Shown here piece by piece: positions 1 through 8,341 of a stretch of 64,000 nt of DNA. Source of the stretch: an uncultured Sulfitobacter sp. GTDB taxonomy: Bacteria > Pseudomonadota > Alphaproteobacteria > Rhodobacterales > Rhodobacteraceae. The stretch covers positions 372,001 to 436,000 of the forward strand of contig CANLOQ010000002.1 in NCBI GenBank assembly GCA_947492925.1. Direction: 5' to 3'. Each line of letters begins with the position of its first letter. Position 1 is the first letter of the stretch. The notes beneath the pieces were generated by a model. It saw only the letters and a list, made by a program, of their open reading frames with translations, searched no databases and was not told the origin of the DNA. The translations under genes and the position numbers were made by a program.

Positions 1-83
1 TCTGGCAACCCGCCCCCTTGCTGAAACAACTCGTGGCCGAAGGCCGCACCTTTGATGATCTGAACAAGGACGCCGCAAAATGA
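1..83 (+). CDS. 3-hydroxyacyl-CoA dehydrogenase, 3' end only
   Basis: Only the last 26 codons are in the window (frame starting at base 3, stop TGA 81-83). The tail contains W-Q-P-A-P-L-L and G-R-T-F-D-D-L, which looks like the C-terminus of FadB/FadJ/PimF-type 3-hydroxyacyl-CoA dehydrogenases, where a (R/Q)PAPLL motif sits near the end. The stop overlaps the ATG of the downstream thiolase (ATGA), so the two are translationally coupled. The usual fad/pim order (dehydrogenase then thiolase) supports the assignment. Nothing can be said about the hydratase half, which lies outside the window. Confidence 0.6.
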   Translation, partial: WQPAPLLKQLVAEGRTFDDLNKDAAK

Positions 84-1252
84 AACAAGCTGTCATCGTC
101 TCCACTGCCCGCACGGGCCTTGCGAAATCCTTTCGCGGCTCGTTCAACATGACCCACGGGGCCGCGATGGGCGGTCATGTGGTCAAACATGCCGTTGAAC
201 GTGCGGGCCTTGCCCCCGACCAGATCGAAGACGTGCTGATGGGCTGCGCCAACCCCGAAGGCGCCACGGGCGGCAACATCGCCCGCCAGATCGCGTTGCG
301 CGCGGGCCTGCCGGTGACCGCTTCGGGCGTGACCGTGAACCGCTTTTGTTCGTCGGGCCTTCAGACCGTCGCAATGGCCGCCAACGCCATCACCCAAGAA
401 GGCGCAGGCCCGATTGTCGCAGGCGGCGTTGAGAGCATTTCGATGGTGGTTCCGAACGTCAAAAAGGCAAATGACCCGTGGCTGGAAGAGCACAAACCCG
501 CCATCTACATGACCATGATCGAAACGGCTGACATCGTGGCCGAACGCTATGGCCTGAGCCGTGAATATCAGGACGAATTCGGCCTGCGCAGCCAGCGCCT
601 GATCCACGAGGCACAGCAGGCGGGCAAGTTCGACCACGAGATTGTGCCGATGACCACCACAATGGGCATGCAGAACAAGGAAACCGGCGAGATCACGCAC
701 CACGAAGTGACCGTCGACAAGGATGAATGCAACCGCCCCGGCACCACGATGGAAGGGCTTTCGGGCCTGCAGCCCGTGCGCGAGGGCGGCTATGTCACTG
801 CCGGCAACGCCAGCCAGCTTTCCGATGGTGCGGCGGCGGTTGTGGTGATGGACAGCAAACAGGCCGAACAGCAGGGGCTTGAGCCGCTGGGCGCCTTCAA
901 GGGCTTTGCCGTCGCGGGATGCGAGCCTGACGAGATGGGCATCGGCCCGGTCTACGCCGTCCCGCGCCTGCTGGAACGTCACGGGCTCAAGATCGACGAT
1001 ATTGATTTGTGGGAGTTGAACGAAGCCTTTGCGTCACAATGTCTCTATTCCCGCGACACGCTGGGCATTGATCCCGAGAAGTATAACGTCAACGGTGGTT
1101 CCATCGCCATCGGCCACCCCTTTGGCATGACCGGCGCGCGCTGCACCGGGCACCTGTTGCTGGAAGGCAAGCGGCGCGGGGCTAAATTAGGCGTTGTCAC
1201 CATGTGTATCGGCGGCGGCATGGGTGCCGCTGGCCTGTTCGAAATTTATTAA
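80..1252 (+). CDS. Acetyl-CoA C-acyltransferase (beta-ketothiolase)
   Basis: A 390-residue thiolase, full length for the family. It cleaves 3-ketoacyl-CoA with CoA to acetyl-CoA and a shortened acyl-CoA in the cytoplasm. The nucleophile Cys90 lies in N-R-F-C-S-S-G-L. The C-terminal catalytic pair is His346 (G-H-P-F-G-M-T-G) and Cys376 (C-I-G-G-G-M-G). The start ATG overlaps the upstream dehydrogenase stop by the ATGA arrangement. It is the second visible gene of a run of seven same-strand acyl-CoA genes. Degradative (fadA/pimB-like) use is favoured over biosynthetic use because it lies beside acyl-CoA dehydrogenases and a CoA ligase. Confidence 0.93.
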   Translation: MKQAVIVSTARTGLAKSFRGSFNMTHGAAMGGHVVKHAVERAGLAPDQIEDVLMGCANPEGATGGNIARQIALRAGLPVTASGVTVNRFCSSGLQTVAMAANAITQEGAGPIVAGGVESISMVVPNVKKANDPWLEEHKPAIYMTMIETADIVAERYGLSREYQDEFGLRSQRLIHEAQQAGKFDHEIVPMTTTMGMQNKETGEITHHEVTVDKDECNRPGTTMEGLSGLQPVREGGYVTAGNASQLSDGAAAVVVMDSKQAEQQGLEPLGAFKGFAVAGCEPDEMGIGPVYAVPRLLERHGLKIDDIDLWELNEAFASQCLYSRDTLGIDPEKYNVNGGSIAIGHPFGMTGARCTGHLLLEGKRRGAKLGVVTMCIGGGMGAAGLFEIY

Positions 1253-1276
1253 GGTCGTTTTTGGGAACATAGAAAA

Positions 1277-1333
1277 TGACGACGTGCAGAACGCGTCCGA
1301 CCACCGCAAGAGCCAGCGGTTTGCACGTCATCA
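1277..1333. other. Imperfect inverted repeat between thiolase and acyl-CoA dehydrogenase
   Basis: In the 114-bp spacer, bases 1277-1288 (TGACGACGTGCA) pair with 1322-1333 (TGCACGTCATCA) with one mismatch. A short inner ACCGC/GCGGT stem lies inside. There is no T-run after it, so it reads better as an intercistronic mRNA hairpin (processing or stability element) than as a terminator. It could also be an operator for a promoter internal to the operon. Confidence 0.35.
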
Positions 1334-1366
1334 AAACCAAAAACTGACCCAAAAGGGAGCACTAAA

Positions 1367-2578
1367 ATGGACCTGAGCTATACCGACGAAGAAAAGGCCT
1401 TCCGTGAGGAAGTCCGCACTTTCCTCAATGAAAAACTGCCCAAGGAACTGGCCGACAAGGTGTCAGGATCTGACGGCGACGATCTGACAAAGGACGACAT
1501 GGAGCGCTGGCACGCGATCCTGAACGAACAGGGCTGGCTTGTCCCGAACTGGCCCAAGAAATTCGGCGGTGCCGAATGGAACGCCGTGCAAAAGCACATT
1601 TTCGAGGAAGAAGCCGCCGCCGCCAACGCCCCGCGCATCGTGCCGTTCGGCTTCTCCATGCTCGCCCCCGTGCTGCACAAATTCGGCAGCAAGGAACAGA
1701 ACGATTACTGGCTGCCCCGCATGCTGAACGGTGATGACTGGTGGTGTCAGGGCTATTCAGAGCCAGGGGCCGGGTCTGACCTTGCATCCCTGAAAACCAC
1801 CGCCGTGAAAACCGAAGACGGCAAGCACTATATCGTCAACGGCCAGAAGACGTGGACGACACTGGGCCAGCACGCCAACATGATTTTCTGTCTGGTACGC
1901 ACCGACAAGGACGTGAAGCAGCAAGAGGGCATTTCGTTTCTGCTGATCGACATGGACACACCGGGCATCGAAGTGCGCCCGATCATCCTGCTGGATGGCA
2001 CCCCCGAGGTGAACGAGGTCTGGTTTACGGATGTGAAAGTCCCCGTCGAGAATCTGGTGGGCGAGGAAAACAAGGGCTGGACCTACGCCAAATACCTGCT
2101 GACCCACGAGCGTACGAACATCGCGGGCGTCGGTTTCTCTCAGGCCGGTCTGAACGTGGTGAAACGTCTGGCGAAATCGGAAATGGCGGGCGGCAAGCCG
2201 CTGATCCAGAACCCGCATTTCGCGTCCCGTCTGGCCAAGGTGGAGATTGACCTGAAAGCGATGGCCACAACAAACCTGCGCATCATTTCCAAGGCTGCGG
2301 GCGGTGGCACACCGGGGATCGAGGCGTCGATGCTCAAGGTCAAGGGCACGGTGATCCGTCAGGAAATCAACGATCTGGCCCGCCGCGCGGTTGGCAGCTA
2401 CGCCATGCCCTTCGCCTCCGAGGCGGTCGAAGGGTCGAACGCGGGTCTGCCCGACCCACTGGGTGCGGGACCGGTTGCGGCGAAGTATTTCAACAACCGC
2501 AAGCTGTCGATCTTCGGCGGGTCCAACGAAATTCAAAAAGGCATTATCGCCAAAGTATCCATGAGCGGGGGCGCGTAA
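1367..2578 (+). CDS. Acyl-CoA dehydrogenase, large-subunit type (PimC-like)
   Basis: A 403-residue FAD-dependent acyl-CoA dehydrogenase. Recognisable segments are the N-terminal helical domain, Y-S-E-P-G-A-G-S-D-L-A near residue 130 (substrate/FAD region), W-T-T-L-G-Q-H-A-N, and G-G-S-N-E-I-Q-K-G-I close to the C-terminus. The start ATG is preceded by AAAAGGGAG. It introduces the alpha-beta double bond into acyl-CoA and passes electrons to ETF. It sits directly before a second, shorter paralogue with a 4-bp gap. The large/small pairing is characteristic of heteromeric dehydrogenases such as PimC/PimD for pimeloyl-CoA. The actual chain length or substrate cannot be read from sequence. Confidence 0.9.
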   Translation: MDLSYTDEEKAFREEVRTFLNEKLPKELADKVSGSDGDDLTKDDMERWHAILNEQGWLVPNWPKKFGGAEWNAVQKHIFEEEAAAANAPRIVPFGFSMLAPVLHKFGSKEQNDYWLPRMLNGDDWWCQGYSEPGAGSDLASLKTTAVKTEDGKHYIVNGQKTWTTLGQHANMIFCLVRTDKDVKQQEGISFLLIDMDTPGIEVRPIILLDGTPEVNEVWFTDVKVPVENLVGEENKGWTYAKYLLTHERTNIAGVGFSQAGLNVVKRLAKSEMAGGKPLIQNPHFASRLAKVEIDLKAMATTNLRIISKAAGGGTPGIEASMLKVKGTVIRQEINDLARRAVGSYAMPFASEAVEGSNAGLPDPLGAGPVAAKYFNNRKLSIFGGSNEIQKGIIAKVSMSGGA

Positions 2579-2582
2579 ATTA

Positions 2583-3716
2583 ATGAACTTTGATCTGACA
2601 GAAGAACGCCAGATGTTGCAGGACACGCTGCGGCGTTTCCTGCGCGACCGCTACGATACGGCGACCCGCAACAAGATCCTCGACAGTGACACGGGTATGT
2701 CATCTGACATATGGAATGAACTGGCCGAGCTTGGCGTTATCGGCGCGCTGTTTACCGAAGAGCAGGGCGGTTTCGGCGGCAAGGGCTTCGACATCGCCGT
2801 GGTCTTTGAAGAACTGGGCCGCGCCGGGGTGGTGGAGCCCTTCCTCGACACGGCGGTCCTCGCGGGCGGTCTGGTCGCGGACCTTGGCAATGATGACCAA
2901 CTGGCGCTGATCGAAGAGATCATCGGCGGCACCTGCCACATGGCCTTCGCCCACGGCGAACCCACCAGCCGCTATGACCTGAACCGCGTACAGACCACGG
3001 CAAAAACCGATGGTGACGATATCGTGTTGAACGGTCACAAGGCCGTGGTGGTAAACGCCGAAGCCGCCGACCACATCGTCGTTTCGGCCCGCGAAAGCGG
3101 CGAACCGGGCGAGGATGCGGGTATCTCGTTGTTCCTTGTCCCCGCCGATACCAAAGGTGTCACGGTGCAGGGCTATGCCCTGCTTGCCGGGGGTCGTGCG
3201 GCGGAGGTCATGCTGGACGATGTGCGCCTGCCGTCCTCCGCCCGGCTGGGCGAGGCGGGCAAGGCCTACGCCGCCATCGAGGCGCGGGTTGCCGCGGCCA
3301 ATGTTGCGCAATGCGCCGAGACACTGGGCGCGATGGACACTGCAACTCAGCTGACCAAGGACTACCTGATGACACGCAAGCAGTTCGGTCGGCCCATCGG
3401 CACCTTTCAGGCGCTGGCGTTCCGCATGTCCGATCTGCTGATCGAGATGGAACAGGCCCGTTCTGCCGTGATCAATGCCGCAGGGCACCTGGAAGCGGAC
3501 CGCAAGACGCGCGAAACCAATGTGTCGGCCACGAAAAACCTGATGGGCCGCGCGGGCCGTCTGGTGGCCGAGGACAGCATCCAGTTGCACGGCGGCATCG
3601 CCATGACGCAGGAATACGAGCTGGCGCATATCGCGAAACGCATCGTCATGGCGGACCACCGTTTTGGCGACACGGACCACCACCTTGAGCGGTTTATCGA
3701 ACTTGCAGCAGCCTGA
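2583..3716 (+). CDS. Acyl-CoA dehydrogenase, small-subunit type (PimD-like)
   Basis: A 377-residue second acyl-CoA dehydrogenase, divergent from the first. It keeps the family core, including R-K-Q-F-G-R-P-I-G-T-F-Q-A, L-M-G-R-A-G-R and L-H-G-G-I-A-M-T-Q-E-Y near the C-terminus, ending in H-H-L-E-R-F-I-E. The canonical G-S-N-E-I-Q motif of its partner is absent, which fits the small subunit of a heterotetrameric enzyme. It starts 4 bp after the first dehydrogenase and its 3' end overlaps the next gene. The two probably form one complex acting on the operon's acyl-CoA substrate. Confidence 0.87.
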   Translation: MNFDLTEERQMLQDTLRRFLRDRYDTATRNKILDSDTGMSSDIWNELAELGVIGALFTEEQGGFGGKGFDIAVVFEELGRAGVVEPFLDTAVLAGGLVADLGNDDQLALIEEIIGGTCHMAFAHGEPTSRYDLNRVQTTAKTDGDDIVLNGHKAVVVNAEAADHIVVSARESGEPGEDAGISLFLVPADTKGVTVQGYALLAGGRAAEVMLDDVRLPSSARLGEAGKAYAAIEARVAAANVAQCAETLGAMDTATQLTKDYLMTRKQFGRPIGTFQALAFRMSDLLIEMEQARSAVINAAGHLEADRKTRETNVSATKNLMGRAGRLVAEDSIQLHGGIAMTQEYELAHIAKRIVMADHRFGDTDHHLERFIELAAA

Positions 3717-4125
3717 CGAAAAACACCTGATCCGGGACGAGACCGGCACCCAGACCCTGATTGGATATGTCGTGGACATTTCCGACGGGGCGCGGGGCCG
3801 GTGTTACCTGGACGTCGGGCCGCAACACACCAACCGGCACAACGTGCTGCACGGCGGTATCGCTGCGGCGATGCTGGACAACGCCTGTGGCTGCACCGGA
3901 TCGCTGACGGTGGATGCGACGGGCACCGCACCGTTTCTCACCCTGTCGATGACCACCAACTACATTGCGCCGGGCAGGCCGGGGCGCATCTGGGCCACCG
4001 GCACCCTGCGCGGCGGGGGGCGTGCTACGCTCTACATCGACGGTGAGCTGCGCCACGAAGACGGCACGCTGATCGCCACATGCACGGGCGTTTTCAAACG
4101 TGTCCCGCAGGAGAAACTGACATGA
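3703..4125 (+). CDS. PaaI-type hotdog-fold thioesterase
   Basis: A hotdog-fold acyl-CoA thioesterase of about 140 residues. The diagnostic segment N-R-H-N-V-L-H-G-G-I-A-A-A-M-L-D matches the HGG motif of the PaaI/YdiI family, followed by F-L-T-L-S-M-T-T-N-Y-I-A-P. It hydrolyses acyl-CoA to acid plus CoA, perhaps releasing CoA from dead-end intermediates. The start is uncertain: TTG at 3664, 3685 or 3703 are all in frame and there is no ATG. I chose TTG 3703 (14-nt overlap with the upstream stop, a GAGCGG stretch upstream) because the family homology begins soon after it. The stop overlaps the next ATG (ATGA at 4122). Confidence 0.82.
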   Translation: MQQPDEKHLIRDETGTQTLIGYVVDISDGARGRCYLDVGPQHTNRHNVLHGGIAAAMLDNACGCTGSLTVDATGTAPFLTLSMTTNYIAPGRPGRIWATGTLRGGGRATLYIDGELRHEDGTLIATCTGVFKRVPQEKLT

Positions 4126-4895
4126 GCGCAAGGATCGAGGATGCGGGTGACCGCCTGATCGTCTGGAATGGTAATCAAGAGAAACGCGGTGCGCTGTCGC
4201 CGGAATTGTACGATTGTATCCGCAGCGCGATGGAACAGGCGCAGGACCCGCGCATCCGCGCAGTGATCCTGACAGCGGACGGGCCGTTCTTTTGTGCGGG
4301 TGGCAACCTGAATGTGCTGATCGAACGCCGCGCCATGTCCGAAGAAGGAAGACGCGGCAAGGTGGACGAACTGCACAACCTGCTGCGCGCCATACGGTCA
4401 TCCCCGGTGCCCGTGATTGCCGCCGTCGAAGGCGGCGCGGCGGGTGCGGGGCTGAGCCTTGCGCTGGCCTGTGATTTGATCGTTGCATCCAAGGACGCGA
4501 AATTCACTGCCGCCTACGTCAAGGCGGGGCTTGTGCCCGATGGGGGTCTGACCTCTGCGATGGCGCGGTTGCTGCCGCGCCCTCTGGCGATGGAAATGTG
4601 CCTGATGGGGCGGTCCGTCATGGCGGCCCGCTTTGCCGAACTGGGCGCGGTCAACCGGCTGGCCGCACCGGGCAAGGCGATGGAAGAGGCGATGGCACTG
4701 GCCGATGCTTTGGCCAAGGGCCCAAGGCAGGCACAGGGTGTGATACGCGGGCTTGTTTCGCAGGCCTATGAGGCAAGCGAGGGCGCCCAGCTTGATGCGG
4801 AGCGCGACGCGATGGCCGCCGCCGCCGGGCGCGACGAGGCCGCAGAGGGCATCGCGGCCTTTCTGGAAAAACGCGCGCCCCACTACGGCGCCTGA
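4122..4895 (+). CDS. Enoyl-CoA hydratase/isomerase family protein
   Basis: A crotonase-fold protein of 257 residues. Visible family signatures are the oxyanion-hole region F-F-C-A-G-G-N-L-N, the segment A-A-V-E-G-G-A-A-G-A-G-L-S-L-A-L-A-C-D, and A-A-Y-V-K-A-G-L-V-P-D-G-G. It probably hydrates a trans-2-enoyl-CoA within the same pathway. I did not confirm both catalytic Glu residues; the usual E at the second site appears as D in P-D-G-G, so isomerase or other crotonase chemistry is possible. The ATG at 4122 overlaps the thioesterase stop and has CAGGAG 8-13 bases upstream, so I rejected the longer frame beginning at 4080. Confidence 0.85.
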   Translation: MSARIEDAGDRLIVWNGNQEKRGALSPELYDCIRSAMEQAQDPRIRAVILTADGPFFCAGGNLNVLIERRAMSEEGRRGKVDELHNLLRAIRSSPVPVIAAVEGGAAGAGLSLALACDLIVASKDAKFTAAYVKAGLVPDGGLTSAMARLLPRPLAMEMCLMGRSVMAARFAELGAVNRLAAPGKAMEEAMALADALAKGPRQAQGVIRGLVSQAYEASEGAQLDAERDAMAAAAGRDEAAEGIAAFLEKRAPHYGA

Positions 4896-4906
4896 AAGGA
4901 GACGAT

Positions 4907-6400
4907 ATGCAGCGGGTAGAGGGATTTCTGGCCGAACAGGTGCGCCAGCGCCCTGAGGCCCCTGCAATCTCCGACAGTATCGGAACGCGCTGGACATGGG
5001 CCGATCTGGATGCCGCCAGCGACGACCTGGCGACCGTGCTGCGCGATGCAGGCGTGCAGGCCAACGACCGCGTTTTGATGCTTTCCGAGAACTGCGGTTC
5101 GGCGGTGGCACTGCTGTTTGCCTGCTGGAAACTGGATGCGGTGGCAATCCCGGTAAACGCCCGCCAGACCGGCGCGGAGGTGCAGCGCATCCTTGATCAC
5201 GCCACACCGGCGGCGGTGGTGACCACCTCGGCGGCATCGCGCGATGCGACGGCCCATGCAGAGGCTTTGGGCGCTGCTGAGATCGAAGGCAGTTTTGGCC
5301 GGATGCACATGGCCAGGCGCAAGACTGACCCGGATGCGGACCTGCACGATGTGGCGGTGCTGCTTTACACCACGGGCACCACCGGCGATCCCAAGGGCGT
5401 GATGCTGACCCATTCGGGCATGTGTTTTGGCGGGGAGGCGTCATCGAAGCTGCGCAAGATGACTGCTGATGATGTGATCTATGGCGTGCTGCCGCTGACC
5501 CATGTGTTCGGGTTGGTGTCTGTCGTGACGGGCGCGTGTTACGCGGGCGTCCACATCCGTCAGGACGCGCGGTTTTCGCCCGCCGCTTTGTATGACGCGG
5601 TGATGGATGATGTGACCATCCTGCCCGCCGTGCCGCAGATGCACGCGCTGGTGATGCAATACGTCAAGGAACAGGGACTGTCCGAATTGGGTTCGCCCAC
5701 GCTGCGCTATGTGTCTTCGGGCGGTGCGCCGCTCGATCCGGCGTGGAAGCGCAAGGCGGAAGGATTTTACGGGCTGCCCCTGCAGAATGGCTTCGGGATG
5801 ACAGAGACATCTTCGGGCGCGTCGGCCACCAGCAACCCCATCGGATCGCCGGATATTTCCGTTGGGCCAAAGACGCCCGGCACGGAGATTGCGATTGATG
5901 ATCAGGCCCCGGGCGGCAACGGCGCGGGCGAAGGTGAGGTGCTGGTGCGCGGGCCGCATGTGATGAAAGGGTACTACCGCAACCCGGTCGAGACCGAGAA
6001 GGCGCTGACGCCGGACGGCTGGTTGCGCACGGGCGATCTGGGCAAGATCGACGCGGAGGGGCGGCTGTATATTCTGGGGCGGTCGAAGGAATTGATTATT
6101 CACGGCGGGTTCAACGTCTATCCGCCGGAAGTGGAAGCGGCGCTGAACGATCATCCGCAGGTGATCCAGTCAGCGGTGATCGGGCGGACGAAGGACGGCG
6201 ACGAAGAGGTACTGGCCTTTGTTCAGATCGCGGAGGGCGACACGGTTGATGTGGACGAATTGCGCGCTTTCGTGAAGGAGCGGCTGACGGGGTACAAGCG
6301 GCCCAAGCATATCATCACGGCGACGAGCCTGCCGGCGGCCCCGACGGGGAAGTTGCTGAAGCACAAGCTGCTGGAGGCCTTTGCGGACAGGCTGGAGTGA
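4907..6400 (+). CDS. Class I adenylate-forming acyl-CoA ligase
   Basis: A 497-residue ATP-dependent acid:CoA ligase. The phosphate-binding loop is Y-T-T-G-T-T-G-D-P-K-G. Later motifs are N-G-F-G-M-T-E-T, G-W-L-R-T-G-D-L-G and the C-terminal catalytic lysine region P-T-G-K-L-L-K. It has a strong ribosome site (AAAGGAGA, 4895-4902). It is the last gene of the operon before a terminator, so it probably activates the free acid that the upstream enzymes degrade. The ligase, thiolase, paired dehydrogenases and hydratase reproduce the content of the pim operon (dicarboxylates such as pimelate), although a medium- or long-chain monocarboxylate or aryl-alkanoate is not excluded. Confidence 0.9.
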   Translation: MQRVEGFLAEQVRQRPEAPAISDSIGTRWTWADLDAASDDLATVLRDAGVQANDRVLMLSENCGSAVALLFACWKLDAVAIPVNARQTGAEVQRILDHATPAAVVTTSAASRDATAHAEALGAAEIEGSFGRMHMARRKTDPDADLHDVAVLLYTTGTTGDPKGVMLTHSGMCFGGEASSKLRKMTADDVIYGVLPLTHVFGLVSVVTGACYAGVHIRQDARFSPAALYDAVMDDVTILPAVPQMHALVMQYVKEQGLSELGSPTLRYVSSGGAPLDPAWKRKAEGFYGLPLQNGFGMTETSSGASATSNPIGSPDISVGPKTPGTEIAIDDQAPGGNGAGEGEVLVRGPHVMKGYYRNPVETEKALTPDGWLRTGDLGKIDAEGRLYILGRSKELIIHGGFNVYPPEVEAALNDHPQVIQSAVIGRTKDGDEEVLAFVQIAEGDTVDVDELRAFVKERLTGYKRPKHIITATSLPAAPTGKLLKHKLLEAFADRLE

Positions 6401-6407
6401 TCCTGCA

Positions 6408-6436
6408 AATGTTTCGCGCGCGAAACATTGCTTTTT
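6408..6436. terminator. Bidirectional rho-independent terminator
   Basis: A perfect 22-bp palindrome (11-bp arms, AATGTTTCGCG and its complement, 6408-6429) is followed by GCTTTTT on the + strand. It lies between the convergent ends of the CoA ligase (stop 6400) and rpe (stop 6455), so it can end transcription of the acyl-CoA operon. On the minus strand there is no comparable T-run. Confidence 0.75.
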
Positions 6437-6454
6437 AATCAATCTGTTAACCGT

Positions 6455-7144
6455 TTATACATAAACGCCCTGCGCCGCCTCGCGGATGGCTTTGATGTTC
6501 TCCCCGTATGGCGCGGGGTTGTCGACAGAGCCGCCTTTGAAGACAGCGGAACCTGCCACCAGCACATCCGCGCCTGCACTGGCCACGATGGGGGCGGTCA
6601 TCGGATCAACGCCGCCGTCGATTTCGATGTGGATGGGGCGGTCACCGATCATGGCACGCAGGGTTTTGATCTTGGCCCCCATGTCGATGAATTTCTGCCC
6701 ACCGAAGCCGGGGTTCACTGTCATGACGCAGACAAGGTCGGTGAGGTCCAGCAGGTGTTGGATGCTTTCGGCTGGCGTGCCGGGATTGAGTGCGACGCCC
6801 GCCTTGGCCCCCGCGCCACGGATGGCCTGCAAGGTGCGGTGGATGTGGGGCCCCGCCTCAATATGCGCGGTGATCACATCGGCACCGGCATCGGCAAAGG
6901 CGTCGATGTAGGAATCGACCGGCGCAATCATCAGGTGCACGTCCATCACGCCCTTGATATGCGGGCGGATCGCCTTGCAGGTGGCGGGGCCGAAGGTGAT
7001 GTTCGGCACGAAATGCCCGTCCATCACATCGACGTGGACCCAGTCGGCACCCTGCGCCTCGACGGCGGCGCATTCGGCACCGAAGTTGGCGAAATCGGCG
7101 GCGAGGATGGACGGGGCGATCTTGATGCTGCGGTCAAAGGTCAT
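6455..7144 (-). CDS. rpe: Ribulose-phosphate 3-epimerase
   Basis: A 229-residue TIM-barrel epimerase interconverting ribulose 5-phosphate and xylulose 5-phosphate in the pentose phosphate pathway. Signatures include I-A-P-S-I-L-A-A-D-F at the N-terminus, V-H-V-D-V-M-D-G-H-F-V-P-N, V-M-T-V-N-P-G-F-G-G-Q-K-F, and I-D-G-G-V-D-P near the C-terminus carrying the second catalytic Asp. The ATG at 7144 has AGGAG seven bases upstream on the minus strand. It is separated by 195 bp from the upstream co-directional epimerase gene, so it may have its own promoter. Confidence 0.95.
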   Translation of the reverse strand: MTFDRSIKIAPSILAADFANFGAECAAVEAQGADWVHVDVMDGHFVPNITFGPATCKAIRPHIKGVMDVHLMIAPVDSYIDAFADAGADVITAHIEAGPHIHRTLQAIRGAGAKAGVALNPGTPAESIQHLLDLTDLVCVMTVNPGFGGQKFIDMGAKIKTLRAMIGDRPIHIEIDGGVDPMTAPIVASAGADVLVAGSAVFKGGSVDNPAPYGENIKAIREAAQGVYV

Positions 7145-7339
7145 GGGAGGCTCTCCTTTTGGCGCTTTCTATCGGGCCGGGGTGCGGGAGGAAAGCGGGT
7201 ATGAGTTGTAGAGGAAAGATGAAGCGGGGGCGGTTCTGCAAAGAGCAGGGCCGCGCCTTGTTGTGAATGTGGATTTTGGGGCCGCAGGTCTGCGGGCAGG
7301 GGTTCAGGTTTGGCGTGAGCGGTGAAGGGGCGCGAGGGG
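7145..7339. other. Spacer upstream of rpe with a 15-mer repeat copy
   Basis: A 195-bp non-coding stretch between two minus-strand genes. It contains GAAAGATGAAGCGGG at 7214-7228, the same 15-mer found again at 28133-28147 and, on the other strand, at 63199-63213. No clear T-tailed hairpin was found. The rpe ribosome site lies at its edge. Confidence 0.5.
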
Positions 7340-8341
7340 TCAGGTTTTGTAGTAGTCGCGATACCAGTCGACGAAGTGCTGGATGCCTTCTTGCAGCGGT
7401 GTGGCCGGGCGTTTGCCGGTGAGCGTGTGCAGCAGGGTTGCATCGGCCCATGTGGCGGGCACATCACCGGGCTGGATGTCATGGTAGGTTTTGATGGCCT
7501 CGCGTTCGCAAGCGTTTTCGATCGCTGTAATGAAATCAAGCAGATTCACCGGGGCATCGTTGCCGATGTTCACCACACGGAAGGGGGCGACGGGCGAGAT
7601 GCTGTCACCCGGCACCGGGTGCGCGGGGTCGGGGATGGCCTTGGCCAGCGCCAGCAGCGAGGTGACGAGATCATCCACATAGGTGAAGTCGCGCTGCATC
7701 TGGCCGTGGTTGTAAATGTCGATGGGATCGCCTGCGAGGATGGCGCGGGTGAATTTGAAATGTGCCATGTCCGGGCGGCCCCACGGCCCGTAGACCGTGA
7801 AGAAACGGTACATTGTGGTGGGCAGATTATAGAGATGTGCGTAGCTGTGGGCGAGGTTTTCTGTCGCTTTTTTGGTGGCGGCGTAGAAGGACATTTGCGC
7901 ATCGACCTTGTCCGTTTCGGCGTAGGGGAGTTTGGTGTTGGCACCGTAGACGGAAGAGCTGGAGGCGAGCAGCAGGTGCTCTGGCGGGAAGGTGCGGGCG
8001 GCCTCCAAAAGCTCGAATGTGCCGATGAGGTTTGCTTCTACGTAAGCGCGCGGCATGTGGATGGAGTGGCGCACGCCCGCCTGGGCGGCGAGGTGGATCA
8101 CGATGTCGGGGCGGTTTTGTTCAAACAGGGTCAGCAGGGTGCCGGGGGTTTCGATCTTGTCATTCACCACCTGAAAGTGCGGATGTTCCAGCAGCATCGC
8201 CTGTCGGCGCTGTTTGAGGGTAACGTCGTAGTAGTCCGACAGGCTATCGATGCCCACGACGCGCCAGCCTGCATCCAGCAGGGCGCGGGCGGTGAAGTAG
8301 CCGACAAAGCCGGACGCGCCGGTGACGAGAGCGGTTTTCAC
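7340..8341 (-). CDS. NAD-dependent UDP-glucuronate 4-epimerase-like protein
   Basis: A 333-residue extended short-chain dehydrogenase. It has the Rossmann motif T-G-A-S-G-F-V-G at residues 7-14 and the catalytic Y-x-x-x-K at Tyr153/Lys157. The segments I-D-S-L-S-D-Y-Y-D, R-F-F-T-V-Y-G-P-W-G-R-P-D-M and R-D-F-T-Y-V-D-D are typical of the UDP-glucuronate 4-epimerase branch rather than GalE. It would make UDP-galacturonate for surface polysaccharide. The start is GTG 8341, supported by GGAGG seven bases upstream and a GTGA overlap with the stop of the dehalogenase gene. The longer frame to 8497 is rejected. A UDP-glucose dehydrogenase that could supply its substrate lies at 17893-19062. Confidence 0.85.
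   Translation of the reverse strand: MKTALVTGASGFVGYFTARALLDAGWRVVGIDSLSDYYDVTLKQRRQAMLLEHPHFQVVNDKIETPGTLLTLFEQNRPDIVIHLAAQAGVRHSIHMPRAYVEANLIGTFELLEAARTFPPEHLLLASSSSVYGANTKLPYAETDKVDAQMSFYAATKKATENLAHSYAHLYNLPTTMYRFFTVYGPWGRPDMAHFKFTRAILAGDPIDIYNHGQMQRDFTYVDDLVTSLLALAKAIPDPAHPVPGDSISPVAPFRVVNIGNDAPVNLLDFITAIENACEREAIKTYHDIQPGDVPATWADATLLHTLTGKRPATPLQEGIQHFVDWYRDYYKT

Noticed and set aside
3664-3702. Upstream TTG start for the thioesterase
   Set aside because: It would embed 53 nt in the dehydrogenase gene and add residues that are only that gene read in another frame; TTG 3703 fits family length better, though the choice remains uncertain.
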